A stretch of DNA of 64,000 nucleotides, from assembly GCA_014905825.1 (NCBI GenBank), contig JACGCN010000005.1, positions 1,984,001-2,048,000 of the forward strand. Reading direction: 5' to 3'. Positions 1-11,034 of this stretch are shown here, one piece after another; position 1 is the first letter of the stretch, and the number at the start of each line of letters is the position of its first letter. The position numbers were made by a program, and so were the translations under genes. The notes beneath the pieces are model-generated. The model made no database searches, was not told where the DNA came from, and was given only the letters and a program-made list of their open reading frames with translations. The DNA is from Lyophyllum atratum. Lineage: Eukaryota > Basidiomycota > Agaricomycetes > Agaricales > Lyophyllaceae.

Positions 1-2762
1 TCGGCGCTTCCCCCCTTCGCGCCGTTGAGAGCGTGACTCACGGACAGAGTTCCGGTTCTGAGACTGCACAGAGGCAGACCGAGCAGACGTTCTAGATGCA
101 GCAGAAGCAACACTCTGCTGTCTCGGCTGGGTCCCGTGCGTTCCCCGTGGGGCAGGCTTTGCTGCAGCCTTTGGAATCCTTGACGGCTGCGGCTGCTTCT
201 TGCTCTGGCTCTTCCGCGATGTCGGCACACTAGTTGTCGACCGCTCCCGCTGCGGCTCCTGCTCCAGTTCCTCAAACGACAGCGACAAAGGGTCCACCTC
301 TTCATCAGAATTTGCAGGTCGTCTCTGTGGTGCAGGAACAGCCCTCGCCCGGGCAGGAGGACGCGGCTTGACCGGTGACCCACGGTTGGGCATGGGCGAG
401 GTCGGCGGGCGTTTCGCAAACACCTCTGCGCCATGAAGTCTCACAGCGTGCGGTGACACAGGCGGTGGTGGTGGCGGCGGCGGCATCATTGACATGTTGA
501 CCCTTGTCGCATGCGACTCGGAAAGCATGCCACGATCATCATACATGTCGACGTCAATGATCTCCGGCGCCTTCATGTGCCTGCCCAGTATGCGTTGGTC
601 TGGATCTGGCTTAACAGGGACGCCATTTGCTCGGAATCTGAAAGCGTTGCGGAAGGGCGGAATAGGCGGCGTGGACGGGAGCCGTTCATCGTCAGGGTTA
701 TTGTCAACATCATTATCAGAGCAGAGAGACGGGGTAGCCGCATCCACGGTCGAGGTGGACGACCAGGTTCGGGAAGGGATGCTGAGATGTGGGTAGGGCT
801 GGGATTGGGATTGAGAGAGAGAAGTGTTTGAGGCAAAACTCGAGTCGGAGGAACCGATCGAACGCCGTTTAACTGTGGCACCTACACTACCGTGAGCAAG
901 GTTCAACTCGTTTTTGAAGATGAAGACTTACGCAAGTCATCACGGAATTCTGCTAGACCATCCTCACCCCGCTTCCTCTTATCGCCAACTCGCGGGTCCC
1001 AGGCGTCCGTCGACCGAGAATTGGAAACTTGAGAAGACATTGATCTCCTGGGAAGGTCGCGGATCCTCGAACCGCTTGAGCTAGACTCATGGCTGAACGA
1101 GGAATTACCCGAGAACGGCAGGGGGAGATTCCCTGAAACTTTCTTTAACCGAACTGTCTTCATTTCAGTCAAAAATGCAGCCATTTTGTCAGGCGCTATC
1201 CCGATTGCAGGCTGACCCTTACGGCGAGTCGGCACTGGAGGATTAATCGGCGCTTCAACAGGTGTCGGGGCATGTTTAAGCGCCGCGCGAGCGGAGGCAA
1301 AGAGGGTGCCGGGATCTCCAGCTGTTGGTATTCGCAGCGATCCAAGATTCATAGGCGGCGGTGGCGGCGGTGGAGGAGGTAGTAGAGTCGTTGCGTATTG
1401 GCGGGGTCGTTTTGACAGCTATATACAAAGTTAGTAACGACCCGGATATATAAATGACAAAACTAACCTCCTCCTTCAATCTCGTTATCTCTTCCTCGAG
1501 CATCCTAATACGCTCCTTGTCATGGCCCTTCTCCCGTTCTAACTCTTCATCGCTTCCACTTGCCTGCTCTTCATCTCGCGTTTCGCGCCTCCGTTGGTCT
1601 GCCTTCGCGGCAGCCAGCTCCCGCTCTTTTCCCCTTACGCGAATCTCGCCTGACGTATTTGACTCGAGGCCCTCTTCAAACGACAGATCCATCGCCCGTC
1701 CTTTGCCCTTTTCCCGCGCTGAGTACGACCTTTTCATCTTCGCGGGAGAACCAGTCGGACTTGGCAGCAGAATCGACGGGTCCGCATCATCTTCTCCGAC
1801 GTGAAAGCGGTCCACGGCCGCCTTGACCGATGATGTCGGTCTCGGACGTCGAGAGGGTCCAGGTTGCGTATCGTCTTCGTTAACCGCGAGACTTGTGGAT
1901 GATGAGCCCCATGTGTCAGACTCAAATCTAACATGGCGGTTGTTAACCGGGACATCTTCTGGGATTAGCGACGGCGAACGGGGGAACAGAGACCCAGGCA
2001 TGCTGACAGATTGCCGGCGTCGAAGGGCTTTGGGAGGAGGTGGCGGCGGCGAAGGAGATGACGAACGTTCAGAGTCAGATGGTTCTGTACGAGAATCAGG
2101 ACGCGACTGATAGATATAAGGTAGTAAAATAGCTCCACGCACCTTCGGTGTCGGACTGACGCCTACTCGTACGTTTAGGTCCGGTATGATTGCGGTCAGG
2201 GCGAGAAGCCCGCTGAGGAGGTGGATGTCGCTGCTGGAGTTCAGGAGTATGTTCGCGGCGGGTTTGCTTGCCCGTGTGCCTCGCTACGTTGGGGGGGTCT
2301 GCTTGAGAGTTATCCGAGGCAGAGAGTTCTGCAGGAAGGCAAGTTAGAATAAGACCATGTCGATTTGAAAAATAAGTCCCGTACCATCATGGTCCTGCTG
2401 AGGAGGAGTAGGACGCCTAGCGCGTCGTTTAACACTCGGTCTGGCGTGGTGTAGCTCGGGAACACCATGAGATTGCTTGCGACAGTCCAATCGGGGGTCT
2501 GGATCGTCCCGTAAAGCACGATACTTTCGTGTTGTATCCCCACGGCGTTTCTTGCGTGCTTGGACGCGTGGAGAAGGGGGCGACTGCGTTCAATTAGCGT
2601 ATGAAGCGAGATCTAAACTCTGCAGCGCACCTCGGGCTCTTCTGCTTGAGAAAGCGTTCCTCCGGTCGCTGTGGTCACAAATGACTCAATTTCACGAGAT
2701 ACGAAGCTGAAAACGCCTGAAAAAAGGCCAGAACTCGACGGGGGTTGGTGCCCAGACGGCAT
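1..2762 (-). CDS. Proline-rich disordered protein with a WH2-like segment, 3' end outside window
   Basis: Six exons fit one frame: 2631-2762, 2385-2583, 2143-2328, 1468-2084, 932-1418 and 1-881, the last open to base 1, giving at least 834 codons. All introns have GT-AG ends, and two show CTAAC/CTAAT branch sites. The start at 2762 is the first ATG of an exon that begins with an amphipathic stretch (GLFSGVFSFVSREIESFV), followed by a basic patch (ARKKRRG). Most of the rest is Ser/Pro/Arg/Glu-rich and predicted disordered, with a charged, probably helical region near 1470-1600. A run of eight prolines precedes KMAAFLTEMKTVRLKKV, which resembles a WH2 actin-binding motif in spacing, and a second polyproline run lies near 470-485. 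Scaffold, actin-linked or nuclear-pore roles are all possible. I do not recognise the family. The model is good, the function unknown. Confidence 0.7.
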
Positions 2763-2925
2763 AGTTGTGTATTTATGAGGACAAGGCAGCACGCCCACCT
2801 CGGACTAACAAGGCGGTTGGTAAATATGCACAAACATCATTGTTGATTGCCATTGTGCCTGGCCAGTGAATCGATTTATTACTTCAACATCAGTCTACCG
2901 ATGGTGAACAGTCTTAAGGACTAGC

Positions 2926-4768
2926 CTAAGGTGTGGTGAGAGCCTCCGGCAACCGAGCCCCCAAGTTATCCGGGATAGCAAGGTCATCATTCATGTCCTT
3001 GGCCAGCCTTCCACCAAATGTAACAACACCGTTGACCGCCCTGTAGTTGGCGATGCGCTCTTCAACAAGCGGGCGGTAGTGGCGCATGAGGCCCTGGATC
3101 GGCCAGGCAGCTGCATCACCTAGGGCACAAATCGTGCGACCTTCGATTTGTTTGCTGAGCGAAATATAGTAAGTATGAGAGTATCGTATAAGACGTAGGA
3201 GGCAACGCACCTCAGCTCGAGGAGCATATCGATCTCACGGGTGTGGGCCCGACCTTCCGTGATACGGTCCATCATGTTCATCATCCAGGAGGTACCCTCT
3301 CTGCAGGGGGTGCACTGGCCGCAGGATTCGTGTTTGTAGAACTAAATGCTAGATATGAGACTCGAATGATGATAATCAGATGAATGGACAAACATGGGCG
3401 AAGCGAGCGATGGCGGCGATGATGTCGGTGCTCTTGTCCATGACGATGACAGCGCCTGTACCGAGACCGGTTTGAGCATCCTTGAGCGAGTCGAAGTCCA
3501 TCCTAACATCTCGTTAGAAAATATCTGCGAGAGGGTGGAACGAAATAAAACTTACAAAACCTCAGCGCAGATTTTCGGGGGGATGACAGGCACAGAGGAA
3601 CCACCAGGAACGATCCCTAGGAGGTTATCCCAACCACCTATGACACCCCCGCAGTGTTTCTCGAGCAGCTCCTTCAGTGGGATACTCATCTCCTCCTCCA
3701 CAACACAGGGGTTGTTAACATGACCGCTGATGCAATATAGCTTGGTACCCTGGTTCCTCTCCCTTCCGAAACCAGCAAACCAGCTCGAGCCGCGCCTACA
3801 GATTGTAGGAGCAACAGCAACAGTCTCCACGTTCGCGACTGTGGTAGGGCATCCAAACAGCCCGACATCGGCGGGGAAAGGCGGCTTCAGGCGGGGCTTG
3901 CCCTGCTTGCCCTCAAGTGACTCGATGAGCGCGGTTTCCTCACCACAAATGTACGCGCCAGCCCCACGGTGGAGATAGACGTCAAACGTGTAGCCGGATC
4001 CGCAAGCGTCTTTACCAATGAGGCCGGCAGCATAGGCCTCGTTAATAGCCTGCTGAACGTGCGACGCCTCCTGGTAGAACTCTCCGCGGATGTAGATATA
4101 GGCAGCGGTGGCGTTCATGGCGCGGCCGGCGACGAGGCAGCCTTCAATGAGCTTGTGGGGGTCGCCGCGGAGAATTTCGCGGTCCTTGCAGGTTCCAGGT
4201 TCACCTTCATCAGCGTTAATAACGAGGTATCGAGGTCTACAAGTAAATGAGTAGCCGAACATTTCGGATGACGACGAAACTCACCGAGGGTCCTTCTCCC
4301 AACCAGGCTTGTTCATGAAACTCCACTTCAATCCGCTGGGGAAACCAGCTCCACCGCGACCACGAAGGCCAGAGTCCTTGATGGTCTGAATAATCCACGA
4401 GTCTCCCTTGAGTATGATATCTTTTGTACGGTGCCAATCACCCCGCGACTACAACAAAATAATGTGTCAGAAGAGTCTCGTGTTTACAATACCCAAAAGC
4501 ATACTTGAGCACCCTTTAGTCCATGGTCATGTCTGCAGTACACATTCGTAAAGATACGGTCCTGGTCTTTCAGACCACCATATCTCCGTACAGGGGGATC
4601 TGCGGCAGTTGCAAAGGAGCGCGCAAGGCGAAGTTTTGCGCGGAACGGCCGTGAAATGACTGCGAATTTCTGAGTAACAAACAAGTTTACAGAAAAGGTC
4701 AACATACCAGTTGCCGAAAGAGACGCCTTGAGCATCGCGCTGGACGATGAGGACGAGGCCCTGAGCAT
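2926..4768 (-). CDS. nuo-51: NADH:ubiquinone oxidoreductase 51-kDa subunit (complex I, NDUFV1/Nuo-51)
   Basis: Exons 4708-4768, 4505-4659, 4285-4448, 3556-4236, 3394-3502, 3211-3341 and 2926-3154 sum to 1530 bases, or 509 residues, the usual fungal size. The protein would be the NADH- and FMN-binding subunit of mitochondrial complex I and carries the first iron-sulphur cluster. Visible motifs are the FMN/NADH segment [25 protein letters not shown], the segment [13 protein letters not shown], and the 4Fe-4S motif [10 protein letters not shown]. The N-terminus ([18 protein letters not shown], then an RLARSF stretch) looks like a mitochondrial presequence. An upstream in-frame codon at 4852 exists, but the ATG at 4768 gives the better presequence. 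It is transcribed toward the proline-rich gene, and Vps26 starts divergently about 130 bases upstream. Confidence 0.95.
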
Positions 4769-4901
4769 CGTGCTCGTCGTTGTAGCCAGAGTTGGGTGAC
4801 GGTGAGCGGAGTTTTTCGGGTTACCCGATTCAGCCAACTTTCGTACAAACAAGTCGCTTGACTGCGCGTGACGGCGGACTCAACACTCAGGCTCGTCGTC
4901 C

Positions 4902-6165
4902 ATGGCCGCATATTTCTTTGCCTCACCCATTGATGTCGACGTCAAGTTAGAAGGCGAGGAATCCCGCAAGCAGGTCGAGATCAAATCCGAGAAGGAGAAG
5001 CCCATCTCTTGTCCAGTGTACTATGACGGCGACTCTGTGGGCGGCCAGGTTATACACTTCTATTCAGAATTTTTGCAGGTTCTGAGCATATCCTCCAGGT
5101 CGCAATACGAGTGCGAGACGGAAAGAAGCTCACGCATGAAGGGATAAAGGTCGAGTTCGTTGGAAGCATCGGTCCGTATACATTCACCCCATTTATTCAG
5201 GGTCTTATGGAAATATACAGAATTATTTTATGACAGAGGACACCACCATGAATTCCTGTCATTATCACAAGAGCTCGCAGCTCCAGGCGAAATGCGGCAA
5301 GCCCAAACCTTCGATTTCCTCTTCAAGAATGTGGAGAAGCAGTTTGAGAGTTATCAAGGTATAAACGTGAAACTGAGGTGAGGCCTTCTCTATGATCGTA
5401 TCTCATGTTCCCAATGTCTTACTTATGCTGCATATCAGGTACTTCATTCGCGTATCGATATCGCGGAGAATGGCCGACGTGATGAAAGAGAAGGACTTAT
5501 GGGTGCACTCATTCCGCATGCCTCCAGACAGCAACAACTCGATCAAGATGGAGGTTGGAATCGAGGACTGTCTCCACATTGAGTTTGAGTACAACAAATC
5601 CAAGTGCGCACTTCCCACCGCCTGGCCAGGCAGTATACACTGACGTAGACTGCAGATACCACTTGAAGGACGTCATTGTTGGAAAGATCTACTTTCTCCT
5701 CGTGCGCATCAAGATCAAACATATGGAACTCTCCATCATTCGGCGTGAAACGACAGGCTCGCCGCCAAATCAATACAATGAGAGCGAAACCATTACGAAA
5801 TTCGAAATCATGGACGGCGCGCCAGTGCGAGGTAGGCTACACTCGTCGCATAATCCAAAATCATCCTTAAAGATTTCTCTCCGCAGGCGAGACGATCCCC
5901 ATACGCCTATTCCTCGGTGGCTTTGATCTGACGCCGACTTTCCGGGACGTCAACAAGAAGTTCAGCACCCGGTATTACCTGAATCTCGTACTAATTGACG
6001 AAGAGAACCGACGATATTTCAAACAGCAGGTGCGCATGACCTTTTCATTTTTCATAATTTTGTACTGAGGCCCCTTTTCAGGAGATTACGATCTTCCGGA
6101 TACCTGAGGCAAGTCGACTTTCATCGTCTTGTTATTCCCTTTGCTGACCATATACATAGAACTGA
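4902..6165 (+). CDS. vps26: Retromer complex subunit Vps26
   Basis: Exons 4902-5048, 5099-5171, 5221-5377, 5439-5603, 5656-5831, 5887-6029, 6082-6108 and 6160-6165 give 297 residues, the family length. The arrestin-fold cargo-sorting subunit acts on endosomes with Vps29/Vps35 in retrieval to the Golgi. Diagnostic segments are RVRDGKKLTHEGIKVEFVG, LFYDRGHHHEFLSLSQEL, YFIRVSISR and LFLGGFDLTPTFRDVNKKF. The last intron (6109-6159) starts with GC (GAG|GCAAGT), and the last coding exon is only Asn plus stop. If that intron is retained, the frame instead runs to a TGA near 6149, changing only the last residues. It is divergent from the complex I gene with a short shared promoter region. Confidence 0.93.
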
Positions 6166-8085
6166 TTCTTGTTGTACTGTATCTCTATTTATGTTATTTG
6201 CATGGAGGACCATTGGACGCTTCTCGAGAACACATGCCTGGCATGTCTACTTATATTGAGTCATCCCGGAAAACAAGTCACGGAGACACTTACCTTCTCC
6301 CGTCAAGTAATCCTTGGAAGTTACCTTGGTCACACTCGACCCAAAGAACCCGTGAAATCGGCTGGCCTCGGACATCTGTGTCACCAATACCAACACTTGC
6401 GAGGTTGCGTATCTAACCCAACCTCAGCGCTCGAGAGCCCAGAGCCTTCCTATGACCGCACCGCAGGGGTTAGCTTTACCATTCAAACAATTTCCAAACT
6501 GACGATTTGCCCAGTTTACTGATTCACGTTGTGTATCGCTAACATCCAGCGGATGCACCCGCATCATCTGCATTCCCTAAACCTGGCCAAATTAACAAAC
6601 GAACCGCTATCCAATGCGAAAACCTGTCAATCAAAAAGCTCCTGTCCGTTGCAGAGGCGGATCTGACGATGATGGATCTCCATATTCTAGGTATCACTTC
6701 TAGAAAGAAATCGCTACATCCAAGCCCTCCAGGAGATGCAGATATCGACCCTCCTCAATCAGCTGTGCGGCATATCGTCGATGGTCAGGTGGCCGGGGTG
6801 CACGATCATAAAGCAGTGGGCCATCCTCATTGGAACTGTAGCCAGGCTGAGGCCCACATATGACATCGAATGATGATAAAATCACATGGCCTCACTCGTT
6901 GGAAACATTCATCCCGACCCGAAGAGACCGTCGACGACATCTACTTTCGGAGTCAAATGATATGTATCGGAATCGCGACTTTCTATCATGAAGACCTATC
7001 GCACTCGAGTTAGGTATATCCCTGCACCGATCGTCTCCGCATAGGAGACTAAGGGCTACAACTTTAGGTTAGCTGTACCGGGTTTTGATAAGCAGTTTGA
7101 AGTGGGGTACATTCTCTACGCTCCTTTTTATACCCGGCGGTGTCATATGTAGTAGTATCCACGACTCAAATACTAGTAAAGAGGCATTTAGAAACAGACG
7201 CGACAGCCACCGAAAGATTCCGGCGCTAATAAAAGGCTAAGGTATAGTGGTATGCGAATCTATCCTAAAAGCCGTAGTGGAGTGTAGTGCGTTTCTCCAT
7301 CTCAACCGAATCCGGATGTGGCGTTAAATAATTCCTGCTACTTTAGTAGTAGGTTTTACCCCCCAAAACAGGTCACGTTCGCCATCAATTTTAGTCGCCA
7401 CGTTTCTGTTCATCTCGTGACGGGTTTGTTCTAAATTTAATACTTCATCCTCCTATGGTTTTCACATCTACGGAGACGACAGCTCGTTCCTAAAATCTTC
7501 CAAACACAGCTCATTCGTTGATCGAAGGCGCTCTCCGTGCTCTGATGATTCGTTCCACGCCACACGAACACGTTCCCAGCAATGCAGATGGTCGCCATCG
7601 CTTGCACTGACACCCTTGTCTACGGTATTCAGACGACGGATGTTCACGATACTCCTTGATATTACGATATCGGGAATGACTTGGTTAGACTCTATCAACT
7701 GAGCTCCCTCCAACAATTCCCGTCCTCTTTCGCGCACACCTGTCAAAGGTCAAACAGTAGATATCTATGTCACTACTAGCAGCAGTTGTGTAGTCTCGAC
7801 AGTAACAAAATGACAACTTTGTGTGCAAGCTGGTACGAAGAGTGTCAATTGGAAGGGTCCCATATCGACGTGCACGTAAACAGCGAAGAAACGAGAGCCA
7901 AAAAGTAGCAGGTTCTGCGGGCGAGAGCGCGCGTTCACCAACTCGTAAATTTGGCGTCGTGATAGGAGCGTGGGAGTCATGTGATTAATTTAAAATGATC
8001 GGCCGAGAAACTTTCGGCCGGAATATAGCCATAGCAGGCACTTGAAAAAGTTTTGGACGAGTCATTTGAGAGTCTGCTAGTGACC
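6166..8085. other. Gene-poor 1.9-kb stretch, no gene resolved
   Basis: No recognised family was found. A possible exon lies at about 6550-6690 plus, flanked by an AG and a GT, and two open stretches lie on the minus strand (6700-6885 and 7468-7746). None could be joined into a convincing gene. The segment at about 7000-7440 is AT-rich and stop-rich on both strands. It probably holds the Vps26 3' end, a decayed gene and the acetolactate synthase promoter. Confidence 0.5.
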
Positions 8086-10388
8086 ATGTCGTTCCCCGCT
8101 GCCACCCTGCGAGCCAAGGTCGCGCCAAACTCTGCGCGGTTTGCTCGATGCCACTCCACCAAGGCTGGCCCTGCCTCGACGTCCATGATTGAGGCCAAAT
8201 CCCGTGTGAGAGAACATGCACGCAACATCTCTCGTTCGAGCACACAAAATGCCTCTGTTGCACCACCAATGTAGGTCTCATTCTTGCTCTGGCCATCCGT
8301 AGCTTGCTAACTGTCACCGTCGTAGACGTCCTGTACCCGCCCCAGGATTCCAGCAGGTGCCAACCGCGAACAATGTGAACGTCAACCTCCCAAATCCCAT
8401 GACTGGACCTGGCCCATACCCAAACGCGCCCTTGGACCATACTTTCGTTGGTATGTCCGGAGGACAAATTTTTCACGAGATGATGCTTCGACATGATGTC
8501 AAGCACATCTTCGGCTACCCGGGAGGCGCCATCCTCCCCGTGTTTGATGCCATCTACAAGTCGGAACACTTTGACTTTGTTCTACCCCGGCATGAGCAAG
8601 GCGCAGGCCATATGGCGGAGGGATACGCCCGTATCTCAGGAAAGCCTGGTGTTGTTCTCGTCACCTCGGGTCCCGGCGCCACAAATGTCATTACACCCAT
8701 GCAGGACGCCCTGTCCGACGGTATACCTCTGGTAGTCTTCACGGGACAGGTAGCAACTTCCGCGATCGGCTCAGACGCCTTCCAAGAAGCCGACGTTGTT
8801 GGCATCTCGCGCAGTTGCACAAAATGGAACGTCATGGTCAAAGATATTTCCGAACTCCCACGACGCATCAACGAGGCCTTCAAGATTGCGACCTCTGGAC
8901 GCCCTGGGCCCGTCCTCGTTGACCTTCCCAAGGACGTTACAGCCGGCATTCTTCGCACACCTCTCCCCTACCGAGCCACGACCCCTGGCGCCCATCTCGG
9001 GCTTCCCATGAACCCCCTGCAGTCCCTCGAGCCTCCCGTGGAGGCCAAACTCATCGAGCAGGCCGCCGCCCTCATCAATCAGGCACAGCGCCCCGTCATT
9101 TACGCCGGCAATGGCGTCCTGTCCTCACCCCTCGGCCCCAAACTGCTCAAGCAGCTCGCGGAGAAGGGCAACATACCCGTCTGCACGACCCTCCAGGGCC
9201 TCGGCGCGTTCGACGAGACAGACGATCGCTCCCTCCACATGCTCGGCATGCACGGCAGCGCCTACGCCAACCTCGCGATGCAGCAAGCCGACGTCATCAT
9301 CGCCCTCGGTGGCCGCTTCGACGACCGCGTCACGGGCAAGGTCGACACATTCGCACCCGCCGCTCGAGCTGCCGCTGCGCAGGGCAGGGGCGGCATCATC
9401 CATTTCGAGATCATGCCGAAGAACATCAACAAGGTCGTGGAGGCGTCGATCCCCATCCTCGGCGATGTGGTGGCGAACATGGCCTCGCTGGTGCCTCTGA
9501 TCCGGAGTGCGCCGCGTGAGGAGTGGTTCAAAGATATCCAGCATTGGAAGTCGAGCTATCCCTTCACGTACGTGAAGAGTGCGAAGGGCGAGAGGATGAA
9601 GCCGCAGCAGGTGATTGAGGAGCTCGACAAGCAGACTGCGCATAGGAAGGAGGAGATCATCGTTGCTACAGGTGTTGGCCAGCATCAGATGTGGGCCGCT
9701 CAGCACTTCAGGTGGAGGCATCCACAGTCGATGGTCACATCTGGCGGTCTCGGGGTATGTCCTCTACATGTTATCTCTCTCTAATTACGACTGATCGTCT
9801 TCTCGTAGACGATGGGTTTCGGTCTCCCTGCCGCCATCGGCGCCAAGGTTGCCGCTCCTCACAAAACCGTCGTCGACATTGACGGAGACGCCTCCTTCAG
9901 CATGACCGCAATGGAACTCGCCACCGCCTCACAATACAACATCGGCGTCAAAGTTCTCATCCTGAACAACGAGTTCCAGGGAATGGTCCTGCAATGGCAA
10001 GGTCCGTAGCCAAGATGACATCCATACATGATTGACTCATCCGCACTATAGATCTCTTCTACGAGCACCGTTATTCACACACAGAGATGACGAACCCAGA
10101 TTTCGTCCTCCTCGCCAAGGCCATGGGTGTCCACGCCATCCGGTGCCACAGCGCCGGGGAGCTCCCGACGAAGATGAAGGAGTTCTTGGAGTACAACGGC
10201 GACAAGCCTGTGCTGATGGAGTGCTTGGTTACGAAGAACGAGCATGTGTTCCCCATGGTATGCAGTCTCTCTTGTGCCTCCATAGAATCGTTTGCTCAAC
10301 ATTTTCGTATGTACAGGTGGCCGCGGGCAAGGCGCTACACGAGCAATTGCTCCACCCGTCGCTGAAAATCAAGTCAAGAGCGGTCTAA
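8086..10388 (+). CDS. ILV2: Acetolactate (acetohydroxyacid) synthase catalytic subunit
   Basis: Exons 8086-8270, 8326-9754, 9809-10001, 10052-10257 and 10317-10388 give 694 residues. The enzyme condenses pyruvate with pyruvate or 2-oxobutyrate in the first common step of valine, leucine and isoleucine synthesis, in mitochondria, using TPP, FAD and Mg2+. Visible signs are a basic Ser/Arg-rich presequence, [14 protein letters not shown], the catalytic-Glu region [26 protein letters not shown], the TPP/Mg motif [15 protein letters not shown]...LNNEFQGMV and the Trp in [15 protein letters not shown]. The herbicide-site proline of the yeast and plant enzymes is Ala here ([13 protein letters not shown]). 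The start is the first ATG in a long presequence-like exon. Confidence 0.96.
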
Positions 10389-11034
10389 TACCGTGCCTCC
10401 GACTCTTAGACCATAAGACGATGGCCCTCTCATCTGTTGTCTAACCCTGCTGTTTTCTTGGATAAAAGCACCAGTTACGCAAATGGAACTTCAGCGCAGT
10501 TCTTTTACCACGTAACCAAGGCCTATCTCGCGTTATATATCCCCTCGCTGCATTCACATTCTTAGTACTATATCCTTCCCGCACGGTATCCATTTGTACC
10601 ACCACACTGATTCCTGACCTGTATCCAAAATGCAAAGATATAACAGTCATCCTGTCTTCTCGCATACTGCGAAAATGTAATCCACAATTACAACAAGATT
10701 TATAGATTGCCGCATGCTCCAGATGTTCTGAACTTCGAGTCTAGCTAGGTCTTACCTGGTGGGAGGCAGGGACGGTTGCAAGTCGACATAATTCTAGAAT
10801 ACAGTCTACCGGGTACCCATCCTACACGCGAACGAATGCCGTGTAAGCCGCAATACACGGTCAGCACGACTCTGTACACATCTCAGCTAAGTATATGCAT
10901 CCCGCTTCCCGCTAACGTTCGATCTGAGCTACGATATGCTAGTTATTAAAACACTCTATACAAATTGACATGATCTATGTAGAACAATACTCGACAATAT
11001 TAACGAATATATACAAACTGTGCATGCACGGCTT
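10389..11034. other. Convergent intergenic region, no gene seen
   Basis: This lies between the 3' ends of acetolactate synthase (plus) and the PHD-finger gene (minus). It is AT-rich, and a 74-codon open stretch on the minus strand (10441-10665) has no recognisable content. It is read as two 3' UTRs and spacer. Confidence 0.5.

Noticed and set aside
2110..2142. Open frame read-through into the 5' intron of the first gene as its start
   Set aside because: The frame opens with GTG at an intron donor. Splicing GTGCGT...GTACAG keeps phase with upstream exons that begin with an ATG.
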